Source: CAZQCI01 sp964592255
GTDB lineage: Bacteria; UBA10199; SBBF01
Assembly: GCA_964592255.1 (NCBI GenBank)
Contig: CAZQCI010000056.1
Location: forward strand, 1-13,231
Direction of reading: 5' to 3'
Length of the DNA stretch: 13,231 nt
The notes under the pieces were generated by a model that did no database searches, was not told where the DNA came from, and saw nothing but the letters and a program-made list of their open reading frames with translations. The position numbers were made by a program, and so were the translations under genes. Below, piece after piece: positions 7,861 to 13,231 of the stretch; within the stretch, counting starts at the first letter, position 1, and each line of letters opens with the position of its first letter.

Positions 7861-7947
7861 ATAAAGGGAGTGATGTGTCTGTCAGATTTTATGGAGAAGG
7901 TAGTGATAGTGAGCGCCTTAATTCGTTTTAAGGAATAAAGGGTTTTT

Positions 7948-8322
7948 ATGAAAAGATGGGCGGTGGCTGTTTTATATTATGGGCTTATCTTTTTTCTTTC
8001 TTCTTTTTCCCATTTTGACCCCCGTTTAAATTCCGTTACGATTCATGATAAGGCTATTCACTTTTTTGTGTTTGGTTTATTTGGGCTTATTTTTGCTTGG
8101 GCTTATCTGCGTCAAAACTCCCGATTGAATTGGAAGCAGTGGATTGTGGCTGTGTTTGTATTGTTGGGAGTGGGTTTTTTTGATGAGCTTCATCAACATT
8201 TTGTTCCCGGTAGAAATGTTGATTTTTTTGATTGGCTTGCCGACTGTTTGGGAGCGTTGACTTTTTTTCTTATTTATTATTATCGAAACAAATATGTCGC
8301 TCATCGCATTTCAACATTTTAA
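7948..8322 (+). CDS. VanZ-like family membrane protein
   Basis: This 124-residue inner-membrane protein has hydrophobic segments at about 5-21, 38-53, 66-78 and 98-112. The family's polar signatures are all present: HDKAIHF (33-39), FFDELHQHFVPGR (77-89) and the aspartates of DFFDWLADCLGA (92-103). VanZ itself gives low-level teicoplanin resistance, but most chromosomal members are of unknown function, so no resistance phenotype should be assumed. The gene overlaps the downstream gamma-carbonic anhydrase gene by 29 bases, suggesting translational coupling. A GGAATAAAGGG stretch precedes the ATG. A short hairpin (CCTTAA at 7916-7921, TTAAGG at 7928-7933) lies just ahead of that stretch. Confidence 0.9.
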   Translation: MKRWAVAVLYYGLIFFLSSFSHFDPRLNSVTIHDKAIHFFVFGLFGLIFAWAYLRQNSRLNWKQWIVAVFVLLGVGFFDELHQHFVPGRNVDFFDWLADCLGALTFFLIYYYRNKYVAHRISTF

Positions 8323-8818
8323 TCCTCAAGTTGCCTCTTCTGCTTGGATTGCTTCAAGCGCTCAAGTGATTGGTGATGTGGAAATAGGGGAAGATTCTTC
8401 CATTTGGTTTCAAACTGTGGTGCGAGGTGATGTTAACTCTATCCGAATAGGCGCCCGGACTAATATCCAAGATTTATCCATGATCCATGTTTCTAACCGT
8501 CATGGACCACAACCAGCGGTAACTGTGATTGGTAATGATGTGACTGTTGGACACCGCGTGATTTTACACGGATGCACTCTTAAAGATGGATGTTTAGTAG
8601 GCATGGGCGCTGTAGTGATGGATCATGCAGTGGTGGGGGAGGGGGCTATGGTGGCGGCCGGTTCTTTGGTGGTGGAAAAGACAATTGTTCCACCCGGATT
8701 TTTAGCCATCGGTTCTCCCGCCAAAGTCTTGCGCCCTTTAAAGGATAAGGAAAAACTCATGCTCCAATTTTTACCGGAGCATTATGCCAAATTGGCCAAA
8801 GCTTATGCCGGATCATAA
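8294..8818 (+). CDS. Gamma-carbonic anhydrase family protein (left-handed beta-helix hexapeptide repeat)
   Basis: The 174 residues form the YrdA/PaaY/Cam-type left-handed beta-helix, with repeating hexapeptide turns from about residue 10 to 150 and a short C-terminal helix. The start (ASSAQVIGDVEIGEDSSIW) and the block VVRGDVNSIRIG (42-53) are typical. The three metal-binding histidines are in place: H65 (MIHVSN), H87 (TVGHRV) and H92 (ILHGC). Members bind zinc or iron; some hydrate CO2, and many are uncharacterised. Catalytic activity is plausible but unproven, because the proton-shuttle loop of the archaeal enzyme is not evident. The gene is coupled by overlaps to the VanZ-like gene before it and the GbsR-like gene after it. 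No ribosome binding site is visible. Confidence 0.93.
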   Translation: MSLIAFQHFNPQVASSAWIASSAQVIGDVEIGEDSSIWFQTVVRGDVNSIRIGARTNIQDLSMIHVSNRHGPQPAVTVIGNDVTVGHRVILHGCTLKDGCLVGMGAVVMDHAVVGEGAMVAAGSLVVEKTIVPPGFLAIGSPAKVLRPLKDKEKLMLQFLPEHYAKLAKAYAGS

Positions 8819-9431
8819 AAATGAAAAAAATCGAGAGCAGGCTTCCAAGATTCATCTTGAGAAGAATGGTCAAGGTTTCTCAAAGGAAAAACACGATGAC
8901 AAGCTCCATCAAGCTCGGATGAATTTTATCGATGGAGCGGGTCGTATTTCAGCTTCTCTTTTAGGAATTTTAAATCGTGTGTGCGGACAAATTTACGCTC
9001 TTCTTTTATTGTCCTCAGAACCTTTATCTTTAGACGACATTGTTACCGAGCTTGGTGTTTCTAAGGGAAACGTGAGTGTTAACATCCGGGTGTTGGAAGA
9101 TTATAAACTGGTTAAAAAAGTATGGGTTAAGGGCACGCGTAAAGATTATTACGAAGCGAATGCTACCTTGCCAACCAAGGTGATTAAGGAATTTTTTGAT
9201 AAAATCCGACGTAATATTCACGATAGTTTGGATATGCTGGAGGACTGCTGCCATTTGGCAGAAGAGGGTAAGGCCAAGGTTTCTGGCGATGATGTCGCTA
9301 AAGCCGATTTAATGCTCGATCGCCTTCAGTTAATTCGCTCCTTCTATCAAGGGGCACACGCTCTCTTTGATGCTCTCTATACGGGCGAAAAGATTGATGG
9401 CAAAATCTTAAAACCTCTCCTTGAAGATTAA
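8784..9431 (+). CDS. GbsR/MarR-type winged-helix transcriptional regulator
   Basis: The 215-residue protein has a winged helix-turn-helix of the GbsR group: GRISASLLGILNRVCGQIYALL (53-74, in part), then EPLSLDDIVTELGVSKGNVS (79-98), recognition helix VSVNIRVLEDYKLV (97-110), and a wing ending in GTRKDYYEA (117-125). A helical C-terminal half (130-210) probably mediates dimerisation. Characterised relatives (GbsR, OpuAR, OpcR of Bacillus) repress osmoprotectant genes. The ligand here is unknown. The ATG at 8784 is preceded four bases upstream by GGAG and overlaps the preceding gene by 35 bases. ATGs at 8805 and 8919 are possible alternatives, since residues 1-45 are charged and non-conserved in appearance. 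It lies just ahead of the palindrome-bearing promoter region of the radical SAM gene, so it is a natural candidate to regulate that gene. Confidence 0.88.
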   Translation: MPNWPKLMPDHKNEKNREQASKIHLEKNGQGFSKEKHDDKLHQARMNFIDGAGRISASLLGILNRVCGQIYALLLLSSEPLSLDDIVTELGVSKGNVSVNIRVLEDYKLVKKVWVKGTRKDYYEANATLPTKVIKEFFDKIRRNIHDSLDMLEDCCHLAEEGKAKVSGDDVAKADLMLDRLQLIRSFYQGAHALFDALYTGEKIDGKILKPLLED

Positions 9432-9504
9432 GTTTCTTTTCTCCAGTTTTTTCTTTCCGACATTTTGGTAGTAGGGCAGTTTGATTTTTTTTGATGCTTG
9501 TAAG

Positions 9505-9583
9505 GTCATCCCGACGCAAGTCGGGATCCATTTTAAAATTGATTTAATTTAAATGGATACCGGCTAACTACCGCCGGTATGAC
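9505..9583. repeat. 79-base palindromic element (two hairpins in inverted orientation; REP/MITE-like)
   Basis: The left hairpin pairs ATCCCGAC (9508-9515) with GTCGGGAT (9520-9527) around the loop GCAA. The right hairpin pairs ATACCGGC (9557-9564) with GCCGGTAT (9573-9580) around an 8-base loop. The two halves are inverted copies of each other: the termini GTCATCCCGAC and GCCGGTATGAC are complementary at 9 of 11 positions, and the inner parts ATCCATTTTAAA and TTTAAATGGAT pair with one bulge around an AT-rich centre. This is the architecture of REP doublets or short MITEs that occur in many copies in bacterial chromosomes. Read on the minus strand, the left hairpin encodes MDPDLRRDD, a peptide typical of spurious open frames over such repeats. 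No target-site duplication is evident. Confidence 0.8.
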
Positions 9584-9659
9584 TAGGGTAAAGTTTCCAA
9601 CTGAGACACTAGGGACCTTTCAAACCTATTGACTATTTTGACCATTCATGTAGAAGGCT

Positions 9660-9689
9660 TTCAAGTTTTCTCTTTTAAATTCATATATT
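9660..9689 (+). promoter_or_regulatory. Weak candidate promoter for the radical SAM gene
   Basis: TATATT at 9684-9689 is a reasonable -10 box. The only -35 candidate at proper distance is the poor TTCAAG (9660-9665, 18-base spacer). Transcription would begin at about 9696, inside the adjacent palindrome. A weak -35 box would fit either an activator-dependent promoter or another sigma factor. The assignment is tentative. Confidence 0.3.
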
Positions 9690-9693
9690 TAGA

Positions 9694-9715
9694 ACGTTTA
9701 GAATCTTCTAAACGT
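9694..9715. promoter_or_regulatory. 22-base perfect inverted repeat, candidate operator
   Basis: ACGTTTAGAA (9694-9703) and TTCTAAACGT (9706-9715) are perfect reverse complements separated by only two bases (TC). The tiny loop and AT-rich arms argue for a dimeric protein-binding site more than an RNA hairpin. It sits right after a possible -10 box and 76 bases before the start codon of the radical SAM gene, a repressor-like position. A run of T follows at 9723-9728, so a weak terminator is the main alternative. Confidence 0.6.
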
Positions 9716-9779
9716 CGCAAGATTTTTTAAGGCCTTATCTTTTATTCATGAGAGTTGAGGTTTTTAAGAAGTCTTACAC

Positions 9780-9784
9780 AGGAG
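9780..9784 (+). promoter_or_regulatory. Ribosome binding site of the radical SAM gene
   Basis: AGGAG ends seven bases before the ATG at 9792. It decides this start over an earlier ATG at 9748 in another frame, and it contrasts with several genes in the window that lack any Shine-Dalgarno sequence. Confidence 0.8.
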
Positions 9785-9791
9785 AGTCAAT

Positions 9792-11693
9792 ATGGGGAAT
9801 ATACTTGATCGTGCGATGCAATATACTTTGGCGGGAACGGCTCGTATGGCGTGGCCGGTGTTTCAATTCGTCAATCGTCGCATTCGTGAAGGAAAAAACT
9901 TTCAACCCAAATGGGCTGATCGTCCTCTCCTGAAAAGTTATGAAAAAGTGAAGCCAACTTTAGGATATCCACGCGAAACAGATTCGCTGTGCCCTCAATG
10001 TGTGAAGGAAGTGCGTGAAGATATTATTTCCGGAAAAACCAGTGTCGATATCTTGCGCACAGGAAACCCTGGTGAAATCAAAGCCAAAATTATTGAAAGA
10101 GATGGGCAAATTTGGATGGTGAAGGATTGCCCCAAGCATGGACATTTTGAAGATATGATGGCGATGGACTCCAAGTTTTTAGATCGTATGGAAAAATTGT
10201 ACCCGGGAAGTGATTATTATGCTCCCGACACTAAGCTACGTAATCACGGAACATCTTCCATCCGTTACGGACGCGGCTCTGTGCTCACGGTAGATTTAAC
10301 TAACCGTTGTAACATGATGTGTGAACCTTGCTTCATGGATGCGAACCAAGTGGGTTATGTACACGAACTGGAAATGAGTGACATTAAGCGTATTCTCGAT
10401 AACGCTATTTCCATCAAACCCAAACGTCAGTTATCAGTTCAGTACTCTGGTGGTGAACCTACCTTATCTCCGCTCTTTATCGATTCTATCAAGTACGCCA
10501 AAGAGGTGGGATACTTCTCCGTTCAATGTGCCACTAACGGAATCCGTTTTGCAGAAGATCCGAAATTTGCCCAAGAGGCTTTCGATGCCGGGTTGCGTAT
10601 TGCTTATCTTCAATTTGACGGAGTGGGTAACGAAAACCATGCTCACCGTAAAATTGGTAATTTGTTTGATGTCAAACTACGAGCGATGGAAAATTTGTAT
10701 AAAGCTGGTATTGAAATTGTTCCTGTAGTGACCATCGTTAAAACTGTTAATGATCATCAAGTGGGAAAAATTTTCGACTTTGTGGTGCAAAATAGTGACA
10801 AAGTCAGTTTTATTTCCTTTCAACCGGTATCGTTTACAGGCCGTGACGAAGATATTAGCGATCAAGAACGTCACGACAAACGCTACACATTAGCTCATTT
10901 AGCTCACGACATTAAAAAACAAACCGGTTTGACCGAGCCTTTGCGTGACTGGTTTCCGTTATCGGCCATCAGCGTTTTTTCCGATTTCGCCGATATGATG
11001 AGCGGGCCGGAAGCCGAGTGGGGAAATCTTAAATGTGGTTGTCACCCTAACTGTGGTGTTGGAACACTGTTCTTGGTTGATAAACATAAGAAAGAAAAAG
11101 TTCCTTTAGGAGAATTGATCAATATCGAGCGCTTCATGAAAGATGTGACCGCTATTAATGATAGTGCTCGTAGCCGTTTTTGGTCGATGTTTCAAATTGG
11201 TTTGGCTTTGATGCGTAATTACAATCCTTCCAAGGCGCCTAAGGATTTAACCTTAAAAGCGTTTATTGAAAAATTCGATAAGCAAACCGGAGGCTCTATT
11301 ACCAAAAAAGATTACGGTACGGGTCATGAACGTAAAAAAGACCGTTGGTTGTTGATGTTTGTGGCGGGTATGTGGTTCCAAGATTTATGGAATTACGATT
11401 TTCGCCGTACGGAACGTTGCATTATTCCTTATGGAACGCAGGAAGGGGAAATTTCTTTCTGTGCTTACAATACCGGGATCGGTTGGAGAAACATCATCGA
11501 ACATATGTACAAAAATGCCAGTGTTGGTGAATGGTATAAAGAAAAGGGCCGCCATGCTGTTTATGCCAGTGGTAAGCCTATTGCTTTGCCTAGTTTCAAT
11601 ACGTCACTTACTGTACCGGGAGTTCCTAATTACGATAATTCCAAATCCGCGGTTGATGCAGGTTTAATGACTAAGGAGCAGGCGACAGCCTAA
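9792..11693 (+). CDS. Radical SAM enzyme resembling tetraether/membrane-spanning lipid synthases (Tes/MJ0619-like)
   Basis: The 633-residue protein has a canonical radical SAM cluster motif CNMMCEPC (C173, C177, C180) and the SAM-binding GGEP (220-223) in a MoaA-like core of about 160-400. Ahead of it lies a rubredoxin-like cysteine set: C67 and C70 (LCPQC) plus C113 in DCPKHGHFEDM (112-122). After it come further ligand candidates: C415, C417, H418 and C421 in KCGCHPNCG, and C543 and C557 in the segment RRTERCIIPY to ISFCAYN. This order recalls archaeal Tes, which joins lipid tails through sp3 carbon coupling, and related bacterial enzymes. The GCPxxCGxC element that I recall between the two N-terminal parts of archaeal members is absent. 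An amphipathic N-terminus (1-45) could dock to membranes. A phosphatidyltransferase gene follows 17 bases downstream. Radical SAM is certain; the lipid role is inference. Confidence 0.9.
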   Translation: MGNILDRAMQYTLAGTARMAWPVFQFVNRRIREGKNFQPKWADRPLLKSYEKVKPTLGYPRETDSLCPQCVKEVREDIISGKTSVDILRTGNPGEIKAKIIERDGQIWMVKDCPKHGHFEDMMAMDSKFLDRMEKLYPGSDYYAPDTKLRNHGTSSIRYGRGSVLTVDLTNRCNMMCEPCFMDANQVGYVHELEMSDIKRILDNAISIKPKRQLSVQYSGGEPTLSPLFIDSIKYAKEVGYFSVQCATNGIRFAEDPKFAQEAFDAGLRIAYLQFDGVGNENHAHRKIGNLFDVKLRAMENLYKAGIEIVPVVTIVKTVNDHQVGKIFDFVVQNSDKVSFISFQPVSFTGRDEDISDQERHDKRYTLAHLAHDIKKQTGLTEPLRDWFPLSAISVFSDFADMMSGPEAEWGNLKCGCHPNCGVGTLFLVDKHKKEKVPLGELINIERFMKDVTAINDSARSRFWSMFQIGLALMRNYNPSKAPKDLTLKAFIEKFDKQTGGSITKKDYGTGHERKKDRWLLMFVAGMWFQDLWNYDFRRTERCIIPYGTQEGEISFCAYNTGIGWRNIIEHMYKNASVGEWYKEKGRHAVYASGKPIALPSFNTSLTVPGVPNYDNSKSAVDAGLMTKEQATA

Positions 11694-11710
11694 CGGGGCT
11701 CAGGTAAGCC

Positions 11711-12517
11711 ATGAATCTTAATTCAATTTGGGTTTCTTTATTTCCGCTGTTTTTATTTAACGTGGTATTGTTGGGGACTGTTTTAGCCTTTCGTCCAGTC
11801 TACCGTCGTCAAGCCACGATGCGTGAAACCGCGGATCGACACACGTCCAAGCTACTTAATCGTTGGATGCACGAGTACTGGTTGTGGCTGACCGATCCTT
11901 TTGTCCGCTTATTCATTCGCGTTAAATTATCACCCAACACATTGACTTTTATTGGAGTCCTTATTGGAATGGCTTCCGGATTTTTTTTCTGGAAGGGCCA
12001 TTTTGGTTTAGGGGGATGGTGTATGATTTTTGGAGCTACCTTCGATATTTTTGATGGCCGTGTGGCTCGGGCAACCAATCAAGAAACTAAGTCGGGGGCT
12101 TACTTCGATTCCGTTATGGACCGAGTGTCGGAAGGAGCTTTTTTTATTGGGCTTAGTTTTTATTATCGTCATTCTTGGGCGCTTCTTTTAGTTTTGGTGG
12201 CTTGCTTAGGTTCTTTCATGGTGAGCTATACCCGTTCTAAAGGGGATGAGATGGGCGCTGTTTATCATGGCGGTGCCATGCAGCGCCCCGAACGTATTGT
12301 TTATTTGGGAGTTGGGGCTATTTTCGCTCCGGTTTTTGGGATGATTTTGCATCTTATCTGGCTGCCTCAAACATCGTATCAGATTATTGCGGACTATTTA
12401 TATCTTTTTCCCCTGGCCTTTGTGGCCTTGATGACGTGGTTGACCAGTTTTGAACGAATAAAAAATGTAATGAAAATTTTAGATGAGAAGTCACCTTCCT
12501 CATCCCCCCGTGCTTGA
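11711..12517 (+). CDS. CDP-alcohol phosphatidyltransferase family protein
   Basis: This 268-residue integral membrane enzyme has the complete family signature DG-x2-AR-x8-G-x3-D-x3-D: D115, G116, A119, R120, G129, D133 and D137. These residues bind two metal ions and the CDP-linked lipid donor and transfer the phosphatidyl group to an alcohol. Helices are visible at about 8-27, 78-96, 100-112, 142-152, 156-175, 198-218 and 227-246, and RVKLSPNTLTFIGVLIG (70-86) is a typical lead-in. The later MQRPERIVYLGVG (190-202) resembles inositol-phosphate and archaetidylinositol-phosphate synthase members more than PgsA, but the acceptor alcohol cannot be read from sequence. The extra N-terminal helix is not typical of the shortest members. 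It is very likely cotranscribed with the radical SAM gene and may make or modify the headgroup of the same lipid. Confidence 0.92.
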   Translation: MNLNSIWVSLFPLFLFNVVLLGTVLAFRPVYRRQATMRETADRHTSKLLNRWMHEYWLWLTDPFVRLFIRVKLSPNTLTFIGVLIGMASGFFFWKGHFGLGGWCMIFGATFDIFDGRVARATNQETKSGAYFDSVMDRVSEGAFFIGLSFYYRHSWALLLVLVACLGSFMVSYTRSKGDEMGAVYHGGAMQRPERIVYLGVGAIFAPVFGMILHLIWLPQTSYQIIADYLYLFPLAFVALMTWLTSFERIKNVMKILDEKSPSSSPRA

Positions 12518-12519
12518 TT

Positions 12520-12532
12520 CACGGAGTCCGTG
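12520..12532. repeat. Short palindrome between the phosphatidyltransferase gene and eno
   Basis: CACGGA and TCCGTG flank a single central G. No T-run follows, so it is not a standard terminator. It could be a small protein-binding site ahead of eno or may occur by chance. Confidence 0.3.
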
Positions 12533-12556
12533 TTACATGGGTCCAAGTTAAATTGT

Positions 12557-12562
12557 GAGGAG
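12557..12562 (+). promoter_or_regulatory. Ribosome binding site of eno
   Basis: GAGGAG ends seven bases before the ATG at 12570, a strong and well-spaced Shine-Dalgarno sequence that fixes the enolase start. Confidence 0.85.
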
Positions 12563-12569
12563 ATTATTT

Positions 12570-13231
12570 ATGTCCAAAATCACCAAAGTATTAGGCCGGG
12601 AAATTCTTGATTCACGCGGAAACCCAACAGTGGAAGTGGATATTATTTTAGATAATGGCCTGGTGGGTCGAGCAGCAGTTCCTTCCGGAGCCTCCACCGG
12701 AGAACACGAAGCGGTAGAGTTGCGCGATAACGAAAAACGTTATTTAGGCAAAGGAACTCGTCAGGCTGTGCGCCATGTCAATGAAGTACTCTCTAAAACC
12801 CTTGTTGGTTTAACAACTGGGGAACAAGAAAAAATAGACCGATTAATCATTGGTTTGGATGGTACCGCCAATAAGTCCAAATTGGGTGCTAATGCTTTAT
12901 TGGGAGTTTCCTTAGCTTATGCCAAGGCGTCAGCTTTGGCCCAACAACAGCCCCTTTATCGGTATATCAATCAATTAGTAGGAAGCCCCACGATGACGCT
13001 TCCTGTTCCTATGATGAACATCCTCAATGGCGGGGCGCATGCCGACAACAATGTCGATTTACAGGAATTTATGGTTATGCCGGTGGCTTTCAATCAATTT
13101 TCCGAAGCCCTTCAGGCGGGGACCGAAATTTTCCATTCCTTAAAGAAGGTTTTGAAAAACAAGAAAATGAATACGGCTGTTGGTGATGAAGGGGGCTTTG
13201 CTCCCAACTTAGGTTCTAACCAGGAAGCCAT
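12570..13231 (+). CDS. eno: Enolase, N-terminal part (3' end outside window)
   Basis: Enolase converts 2-phosphoglycerate to phosphoenolpyruvate in glycolysis. The 220 complete codons present, about half of the usual ~430 residues, begin MSKITKVLGREILDSRGNPT. They show the mobile loop VPSGASTGEHEAVELRD (37-53), the substrate histidine H157 in NGGAHADNNVDLQEFMVMP (153-171), with E166 in the same block, and the catalytic glutamate E207 in GDEGGFAPN (205-213). The spacing matches bacterial enolases without gaps or odd residues. The frame is open through the last base, so the gene is simply cut by the window edge. It lies 52 bases after the phosphatidyltransferase gene with its own strong ribosome binding site. 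It may be cotranscribed with it, but a separate promoter is equally possible. Confidence 0.97.
   Translation, partial: MSKITKVLGREILDSRGNPTVEVDIILDNGLVGRAAVPSGASTGEHEAVELRDNEKRYLGKGTRQAVRHVNEVLSKTLVGLTTGEQEKIDRLIIGLDGTANKSKLGANALLGVSLAYAKASALAQQQPLYRYINQLVGSPTMTLPVPMMNILNGGAHADNNVDLQEFMVMPVAFNQFSEALQAGTEIFHSLKKVLKNKKMNTAVGDEGGFAPNLGSNQEA

Larger units (their letters stand above)
9432..9791. other. 360-base intergenic region with palindromic repeat, candidate operator and promoter
   Basis: This is the longest non-coding stretch in the window. From left to right it contains a T-rich segment without a clear terminator stem (9432-9504), a 79-base double-hairpin repeat (9505-9583), an unstructured stretch with two TTGAC sequences lacking well-placed -10 boxes (9584-9659), a possible promoter and the 22-base palindrome (9660-9715), a ten-base palindrome TAAGGCCTTA (9728-9737), and the ribosome binding site of the radical SAM gene. 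I see no believable gene inside it. Confidence 0.7.

Noticed and set aside
7873..7938. Possible 21-residue leader peptide frame between the BFN and VanZ-like genes, starting at the ATG at 7873.
   Set aside because: The GGGAG before it is only two bases from the ATG, the peptide has no recognisable composition, and no attenuator-like pair of hairpins follows.
7948..8322. Antibiotic-resistance gene call for the VanZ-like protein.
   Set aside because: VanZ-like proteins are widespread in chromosomes without glycopeptide resistance, and no other van genes are nearby.
9298..9531. Minus-strand open frame running from the palindromic repeat into the GbsR-like gene.
   Set aside because: It starts inside the left hairpin with the MDPDLRRDD peptide typical of spurious frames over such repeats, and it is antisense to a well-supported gene.

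Overview
The window looks like chromosomal DNA of a Gram-negative, fairly AT-rich bacterium. It contains housekeeping genes (trmB, xerD, miaB, eno) mixed with families common in deltaproteobacterial and Bdellovibrionota-like lineages: a bifunctional-nuclease (BFN) protein next to miaB, a VanZ-like protein and a gamma-carbonic anhydrase. The lineage is an inference from gene content only. No rRNA, tRNA, CRISPR array, insertion sequence or phage gene was seen.

Layout. Bases 1-123 hold the proline/acid-rich C-terminal end of a plus-strand gene. Convergent to it is a large minus-strand gene (147-2642) for an 831-residue protein with a C-terminal zinc metalloprotease domain resembling anthrax lethal factor. 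Next come an AI-2E family membrane protein (2843-3916), trmB on the minus strand with its 3' end overlapping it, and xerD, which diverges from trmB with only 18 bases between the start codons. A small probable zinc-binding protein of unknown function (5512-5859), miaB (5912-7270) and a BFN-domain protein (7330-7860) follow on the plus strand. A tight cluster of overlapping genes then encodes a VanZ-like membrane protein, a gamma-carbonic anhydrase-like protein and a GbsR/MarR-type regulator (7948-9431).

The 360-base gap 9432-9791 is the densest non-coding region. It holds a 79-base two-hairpin palindromic repeat, a 22-base palindrome that looks like an operator just after a possible -10 box, and a good ribosome binding site. 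These lead into a two-gene unit: a 633-residue radical SAM enzyme resembling the tetraether/membrane-spanning lipid synthase group, and a CDP-alcohol phosphatidyltransferase. The pair suggests a membrane-lipid remodelling module, and the GbsR-like regulator just upstream is a candidate for its control. The window ends inside eno (enolase).

The most interesting parts are the radical SAM/phosphatidyltransferase module with its palindrome, the lethal-factor-like metalloprotease without a signal peptide, and the small C-x4-C-x9-C-x2-H protein beside miaB.
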